A DNA stretch of 58,382 bases from the NCBI GenBank assembly GCA_964384205.1, contig CAYLKS010000003.1, positions 41,117-99,498 of the forward strand. Reading direction: 5' to 3'. This stretch comes from CAYLKS01 sp964384205 [NCBI: uncultured bacterium] (GTDB lineage: Bacteria; JAGOEH01). The position numbers and the translations under genes were made by a program. This document shows positions 34,276 through 43,661 of the stretch, one piece after another; positions within the stretch are counted from its first letter, which is position 1, and every line of letters starts with the position of its first letter. Under the pieces are notes generated by a model. That model was not told the origin of the DNA and ran no database searches. It worked only from the letters and a program-made list of their open reading frames with translations.

Positions 34276-35798
34276 ATTTCCTTCTTTGTAAAAAAATTAA
34301 ACACTTCTGGTAAAAAATCAATCAAATCTTTTGAAGTAACAGAATATTTTGACAACTTCTCTCCTGCAATCTCACCAGCTATTCCATGAATATACATAGC
34401 TGTTTTTGCTGATTCCACCAAATCAAAATTTTGAGCAGTAATTCCAGCAATAATTCCAGTTAAAACATCCCCAGAACCAGCGGTAGCCAGAGAATCATCT
34501 CCTGATGAATTCAAATAAACATTGCCATTATAATCTACAATAAACGACGGCATAACTTTCAACAATATATTAATTTTGTATTCTAATGATATTTTTCTAA
34601 CAATTTCAACCGGATTCTTCAAAATCTCTGCAATTCCCATACCTGTCAATTTAGAAAATTCCCCTGGATGAGGAGTTATAATAGTCATTTCATTACACCT
34701 GTCTTTCAACCACTCAAGATTTAAATTATAAATTGCATCAGCATCTAAAATCAATTTACCATTCCAATTTTCAAGTATAAATTTCAAAACATCTCTTACA
34801 ATATTATCCCTGCCAAAACCAGGCCCTGCAACAAGCACATCACTCCATTTTGTTATATTTTCCCACTCTCTATAAATATCCAAAAAAGACTCAAGTCCAA
34901 TTGTCATAATCTGAGGATGTGAACTAAAACTCACATTTGCAGCATCTTTTAATGTATACCACTTAACAAGACCTGCACCAGATCTCAATGTAGAACTGGA
35001 GGCAAGCAACCCTGCCCCAAACATCCCATGATTGCCAGCAATAATACTAACTTTTCCATAATTCCCTTTATGGAAATAATCCTTTCTTTCAGGAAAAAAG
35101 ATTTCATCATCTTCTAAAGAATACATATAAATATCAACATCCGATAGTACTTCCTCTGGAATAGAAATATCAACAACGAATATATCTCCTGTATATAATT
35201 CCGAAGGATGAAAGATCATTCCGATTTTAGGAAATGCCATAGTAACTGTAAAATCTGCTCGAAAAATAGGCTCTTCTACTACTCCTCTATCAGCATCAAG
35301 TCCAGAAGGTATATCAATTGCTATTCTTTTATAAACATTTTGAGAATTTAATTTATTAATCAAATCATAAAAAGGCGCTCGCAATTTACCTTGAAATCCA
35401 ATTCCAAAAATAGCATCAATAATAATATCATTAACTCCAAAATTTAATTTATCAATCTCAGGTTTGACAATTTTTTTAATACCATTAAGAGACATTATGA
35501 TGTCAAAATTCACTTTTGTTTCACCGCGAAAATTATCAGGATTATCTTCCCATAAATATACAAAAACATTACATCCTCTATTATAAAGATGCCTTGCTAT
35601 AGCAAAACCATCTCCACTATTATTCCCCTTATAAGTAAAAATATGATAATTATATTTTTTAAACTCTGGTATAATATTTAAAATAACATTTGTAGAATTA
35701 AGTGCTGCATTTTCCATTAAAACAATACCGGGAATAAAATATTTTTCAATCGATAATTTATCAACCTGCTGCATTTGCTTTTTTGTCAAAACAATCAT
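34272..35798 (-). CDS. nnr: Bifunctional NAD(P)HX epimerase/dehydratase
   Basis: Repairs hydrated NADH and NADPH. The N-terminal YjeF/NnrE epimerase domain (about 1-215) has MQQVDKLSIEKYFIPGIVLMENA, KGNNSGDGFAIARHL and AIDIPSGLDADRG. The C-terminal NnrD dehydratase domain (about 225-505) has GNHGMFGAGLLASSSTLRSGAGLV, AGPGFGR, LDADAIYNL, ITPHPGEFSKLTG and ATAGSGDVLTGIIAG, so both active sites look complete. The 508-residue fused form is common in bacteria. It is followed by hpt with a 4-base overlap. Confidence 0.96.
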   Translation of the reverse strand: MIVLTKKQMQQVDKLSIEKYFIPGIVLMENAALNSTNVILNIIPEFKKYNYHIFTYKGNNSGDGFAIARHLYNRGCNVFVYLWEDNPDNFRGETKVNFDIIMSLNGIKKIVKPEIDKLNFGVNDIIIDAIFGIGFQGKLRAPFYDLINKLNSQNVYKRIAIDIPSGLDADRGVVEEPIFRADFTVTMAFPKIGMIFHPSELYTGDIFVVDISIPEEVLSDVDIYMYSLEDDEIFFPERKDYFHKGNYGKVSIIAGNHGMFGAGLLASSSTLRSGAGLVKWYTLKDAANVSFSSHPQIMTIGLESFLDIYREWENITKWSDVLVAGPGFGRDNIVRDVLKFILENWNGKLILDADAIYNLNLEWLKDRCNEMTIITPHPGEFSKLTGMGIAEILKNPVEIVRKISLEYKINILLKVMPSFIVDYNGNVYLNSSGDDSLATAGSGDVLTGIIAGITAQNFDLVESAKTAMYIHGIAGEIAGEKLSKYSVTSKDLIDFLPEVFNFFTKKEI

Positions 35799-35831
35799 AA
35801 AAAACTCCTGGCTACCTCTTATCCTTTAAAG

Positions 35832-36752
35832 CTATCTCTTATTTTTTAAAGGCTGATACTCATTTAAAATAAGAAAAGATTCATCAATCGGAATATATTT
35901 ATCAGCTGATTCTATCAAATCCTTAGATGTATTTTGAGGAAAAGAATAAACTTCAACTATAGGTCCCAATGTTTTTAAAATATTAACCAAAGGAACAAAA
36001 TCTCCGTCACCAGTAACCAATACAACAACATCAAATTTATCCAGATAACTCAAAATATCAATTGTCATTTCTATATCCCAATTTGCTTTTGCAGAACCAT
36101 CCATACGTAAACGCAACGCCTTGCTCTTTACTTCATAGCTTTTATGCTGAAGCATTGTTAAAAAACCAGACTGATCAACTTCCGAAGATAATACAACATA
36201 AGCAATAGCTCTAATTAATCTTCTATTACCAACTGCTTTTTTAAGTAAATAATCAAAATTCAACTTTGCATTGAACTGTCTTGCGCCATAAAAAATATTT
36301 TGAACATCAACAAATAATCCCACTCTAATATCTGATGGACTAAGCTTTGAAATAATACGCCTTGCAGGCAATAAAGACGAATTAATTTTCTTATTCAATT
36401 TATTAAATCTATTATCAAGATGCCTGATTCTTTCCAGAACTTCTTTCCATTGTCCCAACTGAGATTGTAAAATTTGTTCTAAATTTGTATCATTAATATT
36501 ATCTTCTTTTCTCTCAGAAAAAGGTTTATTTCTTTCTTTAAGTAATTTATTGTATTTAATTTTAAAAGATTCCAAATCTTTGTTTTTCTGGTTTAACTTT
36601 TTTAAATCATCAATTAAAGCATGTTTTTCAGATTTTAATCTTTCGTTTTCTCTGGATAAGGCAATATTCTTATTTTTTAAAATTTGATTTTCTTTGGATA
36701 AAAATTTTATCTTTTCTCTAAGCTTAGATATTTTAGCCCTTAACTCATCCAT
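35832..36752 (-). CDS. Coiled-coil NYN-domain (LabA/DUF88-like) protein
   Basis: A 306-residue cytoplasmic protein. Residues 1-90 form a long charged coiled coil (Lys, Glu, Leu, Asn heptads). After a linker, residues ~140-300 are a NYN domain, a PIN-like fold predicted to cut RNA: RVGLFVDVQNIFYGAR, DWEIDM-like NWDIEMTIDIL, VVLVTGDGDFVPLVNIL and SADKYIPID. The acidic residues expected to bind metal (D in FVDVQN, D in WDIEM, D-D in TGDGDF) are present, so it may be an active RNase. The N-terminal coiled coil could make it oligomeric. Its ATG directly follows the ppdK terminator U-tract and lacks a ribosome site. Confidence 0.82.
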   Translation of the reverse strand: MDELRAKISKLREKIKFLSKENQILKNKNIALSRENERLKSEKHALIDDLKKLNQKNKDLESFKIKYNKLLKERNKPFSERKEDNINDTNLEQILQSQLGQWKEVLERIRHLDNRFNKLNKKINSSLLPARRIISKLSPSDIRVGLFVDVQNIFYGARQFNAKLNFDYLLKKAVGNRRLIRAIAYVVLSSEVDQSGFLTMLQHKSYEVKSKALRLRMDGSAKANWDIEMTIDILSYLDKFDVVVLVTGDGDFVPLVNILKTLGPIVEVYSFPQNTSKDLIESADKYIPIDESFLILNEYQPLKNKR

Positions 36753-36796
36753 AAAAATAAAAAAATCGGGAGATATCCTAAAAATATCCCCCGATT
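36753..36796 (-). terminator. Intrinsic terminator after ppdK
   Basis: AATCGGGAGATAT (36764-36776) pairs with ATATCCCCCGATT (36784-36796), 13 bp with one G-U in the minus-strand RNA and a 7-base loop. The T-tract (36765-36753) ends at the start codon of the NYN gene. Confidence 0.85.
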
Positions 36797-36814
36797 GTAT
36801 AATGTTATTTTCAA

Positions 36815-39529
36815 TTACTTTTCTTCTTTAATTGCAGCATGAGCAGCAGCGAGTCTTGCTATAGGTACTCTAAAAGGACTGCAACTTACATAATTTAAAC
36901 CAACGTTATGACAGAATTCAATAGATTTAGGATCACCTCCATGCTCTCCACAAATACCAACCTTTAGATCTGATCTGGTTGATCTGCCTTTTTTTGTACC
37001 CATTTCTACTAATTGGCCAACGCCTTCTTGATCCAATGATTGAAACGGATCTTCTGGCAATATTTTCTTTTCAAGATATTCAGGTAAGAATGTACCAATA
37101 TCATCTCTTGAAAAACCAAAAGTCATCTGAGTTAAATCATTTGTTCCAAAAGAGAAAAATTCTGCTTCTTTAGCTATTTGATCAGCTGTTAATGCAGCTC
37201 TTGGTAATTCGATCATGGTACCTACTTTATAATCAACTTTAACACCTTTTTCTTTCATTACTGCTTCTGCTGTTTCTACAATAATTTTCTTCTGAAATTC
37301 AAATTCTTTTAAAATACCAACCAAAGGAACCATTACTTCAGGATAAACCTTATATCCTTCTTTAGTTAATTGGCAAGCTGCTTCAAAAATAGCTCTTACC
37401 TGCATCTCAGTAATTTCAGGATAAGTATTACCAAGTCTACAACCTCTATGACCAAGCATTGGATTTAATTCGTGTAAAGCTTCAACTTTCGCTTTTACTT
37501 TTTCAATAGGAACACCAAGCTCTTCCGCCATAATTCTCTGATTTTCTTCTTCTTGAGGTAAAAATTCATGTAAAGGCGGATCCAATAATCTAATAGTAAC
37601 CGGTAAACCTTCCATTACCTTTAAAATTCCATAAAAATCTTCTCTTTGATATGGTAATAGCTCATCTAAAGCTTTCTTTCTTTCCTCATAAGTTTCTGCT
37701 AAAATCATTTTCCTTATAGATTTTATTCTCTCACCTTCAAAAAACATATGCTCAGTTCGGCAAAGTCCAATACCCTCTGCACCAAAATCTCTTGCTCTCT
37801 TTGAATCAGCAGGAGTATCAGCATTTGTTCTAACACCTAATTTCCTAAAAGAATCAGCCCATTCCATCAATATCCCAAATTCACCTGATAATGATGGTGG
37901 AATTGTAGGAACTTTACCAACCATTACTTCACCTGTACTACCATCTATAGAAATCCAATCTCCTTCTTTAACAACAACATCACCAACAACAAATTCTTTT
38001 TTTACATAATCTATATTTAAATCTCCACAACCAGCTACACAGCATTTTCCCATACCTCTTGCAACAACTGCTGCATGAGATGTTTTACCACCACGAGCAG
38101 TCAAAATACCTTTCGCAAGATTCATGCCTGTAACATCTTCAGGAGAAGTTTCTATTCTAACCAAAATAACATCTTCACCCCTTGCAGTCCATTCTTCAAC
38201 ATCTTCAGCACTAAATACAGCTCTTCCAACTGCAGCGCCCGGTGATGCCGCTAATCCTCTTGCAATAACTTTTTTCTCTGCTTTTGGATCAAACTGCGGA
38301 TGTAATAATTGATTAATTGAAGAAGGATCCACTCTCAACACTGCCGTCTTTTTGTCTATTAAACCTTCATTCACCATATCAACCGCAATTTTTACTGCTG
38401 CTCTTGCGGTTCTTTTCCCATTTCTTGTTTGCAACAAATATAACTTCTTCTGCTGAATTGTAAACTCTATATCTTGCATATCTTTATAATGATTTTCTAA
38501 TGTTTTATATACCTTTTCAAGTTCTACAAAAACTTCCGGCATAACCTCTTCTAAAGAAGGATATTTTTCCCTTCTTTCCTCTTCAGATATACCATTTTCC
38601 TTTGCCCATCTAATAGAATCTTCTTTTGTAATTTGCTGAGGAGTTCTTATTCCAGCAACAACATCTTCACCCTGAGCATTAATTAAAAATTCACCAAAAA
38701 ATCTCTTTTCACCTGTTGCAGGATCTCTTGTAAATGCAACACCTGTTGCACAATCTTCTCCCATATTTCCATAAACCATTGCAACAACATTAACTGCTGT
38801 CCCCCAATCATCAGAAATTTTATTAATCTTTCTATACGCAATAGCTCTTTCATTATTCCAAGAACCAAAAACAGCAGTAATTGCTCCCCATAATTGCTCA
38901 TAAGGATCTTCAGGAAACTCTTTCCCTAATCTATCTTTTACTAACTTTTTAAATCTTTGAGCAAGTTCTTTTAAATCCTCAGCTGTAAGCTGTGTATCCA
39001 ATTTTACGCCTTTTTCTTCTTTTAACTTATCAATCTCAACCTCAAAAGGATCTTGCTCTTCTTTAGATTGAGGTTTTAACCCTAAAACAACATCTCCATA
39101 CATCTGAATAAATCTTCTATATGTATCCCATGCAAATCTTTCATTTCCTGATTTCCTAATTAAACCCTGTAAAATTTCCTCATTCAAACCTAAATTAAGA
39201 ACAGTATCCATCATACCAGGCATAGATACTCTTGCACCTGAACGAACTGATACAAGCAATGGATTCTCAGGATCTCCAAATTTCATCCCCATTGCTTCTT
39301 CTGTCTTTGCTAAAGCTTTTTTTACTTCTTCTTCTAATCCATCAGGATATTTTTCTCCATTTTTATAATAAAGAGTACAAACTTCTGTAGTAATTGTAAA
39401 ACCAGCAGGAACTGGAATACCAATTTTACACATTTCTGCTAAATTAGCGCCTTTTCCCCCTAACAAATTTCTCATAGATGCATCACCTTCAGCATATCCA
39501 GGTCCAAAAACATATACATATTTAGACAT
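36815..39529 (-). CDS. ppdK: Pyruvate, phosphate dikinase
   Basis: Interconverts pyruvate, ATP and phosphate with PEP, AMP and pyrophosphate; in anaerobes it can serve glycolysis or gluconeogenesis. The N-terminal nucleotide domain has [28 protein letters not shown]. The central swivelling domain has the phospho-His in [21 protein letters not shown]. The C-terminal PEP/pyruvate domain has [21 protein letters not shown] and [21 protein letters not shown]. The 904-residue length is typical. It is preceded by a GGAGAGG-like ribosome site and followed by a strong terminator. Confidence 0.98.
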   Translation of the reverse strand: MSKYVYVFGPGYAEGDASMRNLLGGKGANLAEMCKIGIPVPAGFTITTEVCTLYYKNGEKYPDGLEEEVKKALAKTEEAMGMKFGDPENPLLVSVRSGARVSMPGMMDTVLNLGLNEEILQGLIRKSGNERFAWDTYRRFIQMYGDVVLGLKPQSKEEQDPFEVEIDKLKEEKGVKLDTQLTAEDLKELAQRFKKLVKDRLGKEFPEDPYEQLWGAITAVFGSWNNERAIAYRKINKISDDWGTAVNVVAMVYGNMGEDCATGVAFTRDPATGEKRFFGEFLINAQGEDVVAGIRTPQQITKEDSIRWAKENGISEEERREKYPSLEEVMPEVFVELEKVYKTLENHYKDMQDIEFTIQQKKLYLLQTRNGKRTARAAVKIAVDMVNEGLIDKKTAVLRVDPSSINQLLHPQFDPKAEKKVIARGLAASPGAAVGRAVFSAEDVEEWTARGEDVILVRIETSPEDVTGMNLAKGILTARGGKTSHAAVVARGMGKCCVAGCGDLNIDYVKKEFVVGDVVVKEGDWISIDGSTGEVMVGKVPTIPPSLSGEFGILMEWADSFRKLGVRTNADTPADSKRARDFGAEGIGLCRTEHMFFEGERIKSIRKMILAETYEERKKALDELLPYQREDFYGILKVMEGLPVTIRLLDPPLHEFLPQEEENQRIMAEELGVPIEKVKAKVEALHELNPMLGHRGCRLGNTYPEITEMQVRAIFEAACQLTKEGYKVYPEVMVPLVGILKEFEFQKKIIVETAEAVMKEKGVKVDYKVGTMIELPRAALTADQIAKEAEFFSFGTNDLTQMTFGFSRDDIGTFLPEYLEKKILPEDPFQSLDQEGVGQLVEMGTKKGRSTRSDLKVGICGEHGGDPKSIEFCHNVGLNYVSCSPFRVPIARLAAAHAAIKEEK

Positions 39530-39550
39530 AAAAACCCTCTCCTTTTTTAA

Positions 39551-40747
39551 TTAATTTTTATCTTCTTCATTAGTCTCACTATTTGAATCATCTCCCCCAT
39601 CTGTAACTTCATATTCTTTCAATTCTGCTTCAAGATCAACCATATCATCTTCATCTGATAATTTTACTAAATCTTCATCGTCTTTTTTATAACGAATTAT
39701 CAAATAAGTTATTGTATCCCCCACTGCTAAAATAGAAAAAAAGTAAGAAATTGATATTAACAATAATTTAAAAATCACAATAGCCATAACAACCGATGCT
39801 ACAGTCATTGACCAATTAACAGGAATAAATTTTTGATGGGAAGGAGTACAAATAAAACTAAAAGTACCTAAAATATCATTATAATAAATCATTTTCCATT
39901 GAGGAAATAAATTTGTAATATAATAATATGCATTATTAATAATTGGGAAAATCTTATCTTTAGCCAATAAGGAGAATATAAACTCAAATATTTTAAAACT
40001 TTTATAAAGCACAAAAGACCATATAAACAAACCAATAACTGCCTGAACAATTGTATAAAATGAATAAATAATTAATCTTAATGGCTGAGAAGTAACCGTG
40101 GAGAAAATCTGATATACAACTTCAAAAAAATCATCTTCTACAGTTCCTGCAATACTGTGAACAAATAATAAAGAAACTCCAAAAACAATAATAACAAAAA
40201 ATAAGATAATAGAAAAAGGAATTATTACTATCATCATAAATGAATTAAAAAGTTCTCCAAAATATGGAATTTTGAAAATCAATGATTCTATCAATCCTCC
40301 AATTACAATTAAAAAAATTAAAAATAAAATCAATAATTGAGGAGCCACAACTTTTGCAATATTTTTAAAAGAGTATTTAATAGCATCAAAGGTAGAAAAG
40401 AAAAAATCTCCTTTTAATTCCTGAAATGTAATTTTAACAACAGCCTGTAAACCTAACATAACAAAAATATAACTTAATATAATTCCTATATAATATATAA
40501 CACTTCCATACCATGGTAAAACCTGATCAAACAAAAAAGGAACAAGCCCTCTATCTTTCCATAATATGTCAACCCAATCAATCTGATGTAAATCCCTTGT
40601 TAAATATACAACAAGCCATGAAAACAAATTCAATGAAACAAAGGCTAAAAAAAGAAAAAATGCCATTGACAACATCTTTTTGAGACTAAAAGCTTTTCTC
40701 ATAATGCTGCCAAAATCTTTATAACTAAAATTCAAAGGCTGAAGCAT
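39551..40747 (-). CDS. Polytopic membrane protein of unknown function
   Basis: A 398-residue integral membrane protein with about seven or eight hydrophobic segments. The last ~45 residues are a very acidic cytoplasmic tail (Asp, Glu, Ser, Asn-rich). The family is not recognised; the general pattern (long helices, amphipathic VEDDFFEVVYQIF between them) resembles DUF4013/glycerophosphoryl-membrane-domain-type proteins, but this is weak. The start at 40747 is chosen because AGGAGG lies 5 bases before it. It lies 21 bases before ppdK in the same direction and opens the leftward block at the strand switch. Confidence 0.65.
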   Translation of the reverse strand: MLQPLNFSYKDFGSIMRKAFSLKKMLSMAFFLFLAFVSLNLFSWLVVYLTRDLHQIDWVDILWKDRGLVPFLFDQVLPWYGSVIYYIGIILSYIFVMLGLQAVVKITFQELKGDFFFSTFDAIKYSFKNIAKVVAPQLLILFLIFLIVIGGLIESLIFKIPYFGELFNSFMMIVIIPFSIILFFVIIVFGVSLLFVHSIAGTVEDDFFEVVYQIFSTVTSQPLRLIIYSFYTIVQAVIGLFIWSFVLYKSFKIFEFIFSLLAKDKIFPIINNAYYYITNLFPQWKMIYYNDILGTFSFICTPSHQKFIPVNWSMTVASVVMAIVIFKLLLISISYFFSILAVGDTITYLIIRYKKDDEDLVKLSDEDDMVDLEAELKEYEVTDGGDDSNSETNEEDKN

Positions 40748-40772
40748 TTCCACCTCCTTTTTAATTTAATAT

Positions 40773-40801
40773 AAAATAAAAACTTAACATTAAAAAGTCA
40801 A
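40773..40801 (-). promoter_or_regulatory. Leftward promoter at the strand switch
   Basis: TTGACT (40801-40796) and TATTTT (40778-40773) with a 17-base spacer on the minus strand, upstream of the membrane protein and ppdK. Confidence 0.45.
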
Positions 40802-40983
40802 GTTATAATTTATTTAGTAATTGATTTAATATATATATCATTTTTATATGATTATATCTTAATTTCGCTCACTACTATAATCTTATTTATTTCTTGGAAA
40901 ATACTTTTAACTATAATAAGTAACCTTTATTGTAACAGATATTAAAATTGATATTAATTTCCAAGCGATAATATAAAAAAATA

Positions 40984-41012
40984 TTGACAAAAAACAGTAA
41001 TTATTTTATTAT
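40984..41012 (+). promoter_or_regulatory. Rightward promoter at the strand switch
   Basis: Consensus TTGACA (about 40984-40989) and TATTAT (41007-41012) with a 17-base spacer. The pilin-like gene follows with an AGGAGG ribosome site. Confidence 0.65.
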
Positions 41013-41059
41013 AGTAATAAATTAAGGGAAAAATTAATTAAACTAAACAGGAGGAAGAA

Positions 41060-41524
41060 ATGTCGAACAAAGTTAGAGGTACAATCAATTTAGTAGAGAT
41101 TATCGCTGTTTTATTAGTAGTTGGTATCTTTATGACATTGATAATTCCAAAACTGGGCTATGAAAGAAGAATGGAAATAAAATGTAGACACAACTTAGAA
41201 TTAATTGCAAGAGCTGAAAGCTTATATTTTGACAAAGATTCAGTATATACAGATGATTTTGAAGACTTAAAAGAATTCATTGAAGATATTGACAAGATCA
41301 ACTTCTGTCCATTAGATTCAGCCCCATATGTTTTAAAATTCAAAAAAGATACATTTGATGTTGACCCTAATATGCCAGAATCATTAATGTATGAATTAGA
41401 TTTCACAGATACTACAAAAACCAAATATGTAGAACTCAATAAAAAAGTTTATATTTTACAGTGCGTTTATGGTCATGGTAAAATAATTAATGGTAAAAAA
41501 GATTGGGAAGAAAATAAAGAATAA
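41060..41524 (+). CDS. Type IV pilin-like/pseudopilin protein
   Basis: A 154-residue protein with a pilin-type N-terminus: short basic leader (KVRG), then TINLVEIIAVLLVVGIFMTLIIPKL, a hydrophobic helix with one Glu and a Pro as in type IV pilins and type II pseudopilins. The motif is off-register: with cleavage after Gly the Glu is at position 6, not 5, so prepilin peptidase processing is uncertain. The C-terminal region is acidic with three Cys (CRHNLELIARAE, NFCPLD, ILQCVYGH). It has an AGGAGG site and its own promoter, and leads a small group with a PilM-like gene. No pilus assembly ATPase is in the window. Confidence 0.65.
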   Translation: MSNKVRGTINLVEIIAVLLVVGIFMTLIIPKLGYERRMEIKCRHNLELIARAESLYFDKDSVYTDDFEDLKEFIEDIDKINFCPLDSAPYVLKFKKDTFDVDPNMPESLMYELDFTDTTKTKYVELNKKVYILQCVYGHGKIINGKKDWEENKE

Positions 41525-41529
41525 TTTTA

Positions 41530-42402
41530 ATGCCAAAAACAACTACATATTTAATTAATATAACCCCCTTCAATCTCATAATGCTTGGGATTGAAGGAGT
41601 TAATTTAATAAAAAAAGTTGCACATTTAAATGATAGTTATATAAAAAATAAAAAATTAGATTTTGATATTTTATATAAAAGTTTTATCCAAATTACTGAA
41701 AATATAAAATTTAATAAAAAAGACAAAATTTATATCGGCCTACCTGCTTTTAGTACTTTACACTCAATTATTAATATTAATGAAGATATTTCTCAATCTG
41801 AAATAGAATACCTCTATGAATGGATGGCAGATTTTTTCTTAGTATCGCCTCCAAAGGCATTCAACTATTATATAAATAAAAAAAAACTTATCTCCGGTAC
41901 TCATCTCGAATTCTTTTTCATTAGAAAAATCATTCTAAATAATATTATAAAAATAGCAAAAGATCTAAATATTCCTCTGTTGGGAATCTATAGTTTATAT
42001 CAAAAAATCATTGAAAAACTATTGAACAATTTTGTAGATGAATCTAATAATTTTATCCTTGTTATATCCCATGAATATTATGTAGAATTAATATTATGGT
42101 ACAACAACAAAATCGACAAAATAAAAACCTATCAATATAAAGAACCAGAAAAGTTTTTTGAGCATCTATATGAAGAGATCTTAAATTTAGAAACAAATAT
42201 TAATTTATTAGATTTCATTGTATTAACTGGCATAATACCTAATATGGAAAACAATATATTAAAAATAAAAACCAATTTCGGGTTAAATGTAAATTATATT
42301 TCATATTCAGATCTAAATTGTGAATTTTCAAACTACTTAGAAGATAAAATTCCAGAAGATAAAAGAGAAATTTTTACAAATACGTTATTTATAATGGATT
42401 GA
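41530..42402 (+). CDS. Possible PilM/GspL-like (actin-fold) protein
   Basis: A 290-residue cytoplasmic protein, very rich in Ile, Asn, Lys. The layout (a short N-terminal strand-rich segment YLINITPFNLIMLGIEGVNLIKK, a middle part, then FILVISHEYYVELILWYNNKIDKIKTY and VLTGIIPNMENNI) resembles a degenerate actin-like fold as in PilM or GspL. The nucleotide-binding residues are not clear. The assignment is helped by position, 5 bases after a pilin-like gene and before a short single-helix protein. It could also be an unrelated lineage-specific protein. Confidence 0.4.
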   Translation: MPKTTTYLINITPFNLIMLGIEGVNLIKKVAHLNDSYIKNKKLDFDILYKSFIQITENIKFNKKDKIYIGLPAFSTLHSIININEDISQSEIEYLYEWMADFFLVSPPKAFNYYINKKKLISGTHLEFFFIRKIILNNIIKIAKDLNIPLLGIYSLYQKIIEKLLNNFVDESNNFILVISHEYYVELILWYNNKIDKIKTYQYKEPEKFFEHLYEEILNLETNINLLDFIVLTGIIPNMENNILKIKTNFGLNVNYISYSDLNCEFSNYLEDKIPEDKREIFTNTLFIMD

Positions 42403-42407
42403 TTATT

Positions 42408-42605
42408 ATGGAAAAAGCTATAAATTTTTTAAAAACCTCTAAACCTCAAAAAACATTATTTACTATTGTATTACAGATAGTACTAAATATAATCATATTT
42501 TTAGTTATTATATTCGGCATAATATTAATTTTATATTATTTCAATTACATAGATATTAGTTATCTTGATAAATTTTATGCTATGATAATTAATTTTGTGA
42601 GTTAA
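42408..42605 (+). CDS. Small single-helix membrane protein
   Basis: A 65-residue protein with a short basic N-terminus and one long hydrophobic helix (about LFTIVLQIVLNIIIFLVIIFGIILILYYF in extent, residues 17-44). No family recognised; by place it could be a minimal inner-membrane partner of the pilin/PilM-like pair, as PilN is for PilM, but it is far too short to be PilN. The ATG at 42408 is preferred over a TTG three codons earlier that overlaps the previous stop; neither has a clear ribosome site. Confidence 0.5.
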   Translation: MEKAINFLKTSKPQKTLFTIVLQIVLNIIIFLVIIFGIILILYYFNYIDISYLDKFYAMIINFVS

Positions 42606-42609
42606 ACAA

Positions 42610-43161
42610 TTGAGAATAACAGGTGGTAGTCTAAAAGGATTAAAATTAATAACACCTTCTGCTAAAAGTAAAATAAGACCTCTCCTTGATAAAACAAGGC
42701 AGACTATATTCAATATATTAGGACAATACTTAGATGGGCTAACTATATTAGACTGTTTCGGAGGCACTGGTTCATTTAGCATAGAAAGTATTAGTAGAAA
42801 TGCTAATTTTGTTTACATAATAGAACAATCTTCAGAAGCTATTAATATTATTAAAAACAACTTTGAGAAATCCGGGATAGCAAAGGATAAATTTTTAATA
42901 AAAAAATCAAATTTCTGGATAGAAATAGATCGTTTAGATAAACAATTTGATATTATTTTTTTTGATCCTCCCTATCAATCAATAACAGTATCTCAAATAA
43001 ATAATTTTTTAAAAAAATCGAAAAATATTGCCAAGGAATATGCTATCATTATTTTAAAAATTCCTATTTCAATACAAGATAGCGATTTAAATCTAAATAA
43101 TTTTAAGGTAAAAATAAAAAAAGATGGAATAACTAAATTAATATTTTTAGAGAAAGGATAA
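42610..43161 (+). CDS. rsmD: 16S rRNA (guanine-966-N2)-methyltransferase RsmD
   Basis: Methylates N2 of G966 in 16S rRNA. It starts with TTG, giving the family N-terminus (M)RITGGSLKGLKLITP, followed by RPLLDKTRQTIFNIL, the SAM loop LDCFGGTGSFSIESISR and the catalytic FDPPYQS. The 183-residue length is normal. It sits 2 bases before coaD, a pair conserved in many bacteria. The TTG start is 4 bases after the previous stop with no strong ribosome site, so translation probably depends on coupling. Confidence 0.95.
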   Translation: MRITGGSLKGLKLITPSAKSKIRPLLDKTRQTIFNILGQYLDGLTILDCFGGTGSFSIESISRNANFVYIIEQSSEAINIIKNNFEKSGIAKDKFLIKKSNFWIEIDRLDKQFDIIFFDPPYQSITVSQINNFLKKSKNIAKEYAIIILKIPISIQDSDLNLNNFKVKIKKDGITKLIFLEKG

Positions 43162-43163
43162 TT

Positions 43164-43661
43164 ATGGAAAAAATAGGTGTTTATGCTGGTACCTTTGATC
43201 CAATAACCAATGGTCATATTGATATAGTGCATAGAGCACTGGAAATATTTGATAAAATTTACGTTACAATAGCAATAAATCCTTCAAAAAAGACATTTTT
43301 TACTATAGAAGAGCGTCTCAAAATGATAAAAGAAATCTTCAAAGATAATCCAGCAGTGGAAGTATATTCTTTTACAGGACTAATTATTGATTTTGTTAAA
43401 CAAACAAATGCCACGGCAATTATAAGAGGAATTAGAGCAGTAACTGATTTTGAATATGAATTTCAGATGGCCCTAATGAATAGAAAAATGTCACCAAAAA
43501 TTGAAACAGTATTCCTTTTACCACGCGAAGAATATTCATATCTCAATTCTACTATAGTAAAACAGTTGGCTCAATTCAATGCTCCAATAGACTGTCTTGT
43601 TCCAAAAATTGTTAAAGATATGCTTATAGAAAAAATGCGAAATAATCATCATCTATCATAA
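43164..43661 (+). CDS. coaD: Phosphopantetheine adenylyltransferase
   Basis: Transfers AMP from ATP to 4'-phosphopantetheine, the penultimate step of coenzyme A synthesis. The nucleotidyltransferase motif GTFDPITNGHIDIV is at residues ~9-22, with RGIRAVTDFEYEFQMALMNR and EEYSYLNSTIVKQLAQF (the ISS-type motif) further on. The 165-residue length is typical. It follows rsmD with an AAAGGA ribosome site, and its TAA overlaps the ATG of the deacetylase gene by one base. Confidence 0.97.
   Translation: MEKIGVYAGTFDPITNGHIDIVHRALEIFDKIYVTIAINPSKKTFFTIEERLKMIKEIFKDNPAVEVYSFTGLIIDFVKQTNATAIIRGIRAVTDFEYEFQMALMNRKMSPKIETVFLLPREEYSYLNSTIVKQLAQFNAPIDCLVPKIVKDMLIEKMRNNHHLS

Larger units (their letters stand above)
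40748..41059. other. Divergent intergenic region at the strand switch
   Basis: About 310 AT-rich bases separating the long minus-strand block from the plus-strand block. It holds one candidate promoter facing each way at its ends; the middle (about 40805-40980) shows no gene, no DnaA-box cluster and no clear hairpin. Confidence 0.6.

Noticed and set aside
40748-41059. Replication origin at the divergent strand switch
   Set aside because: Genes point away from this gap on both sides, as at many origins. But C exceeds G on the plus strand on both sides in most of the 60-base lines counted by hand, so the skew does not invert, and no DnaA boxes, dnaA, dnaN or rpmH are present.
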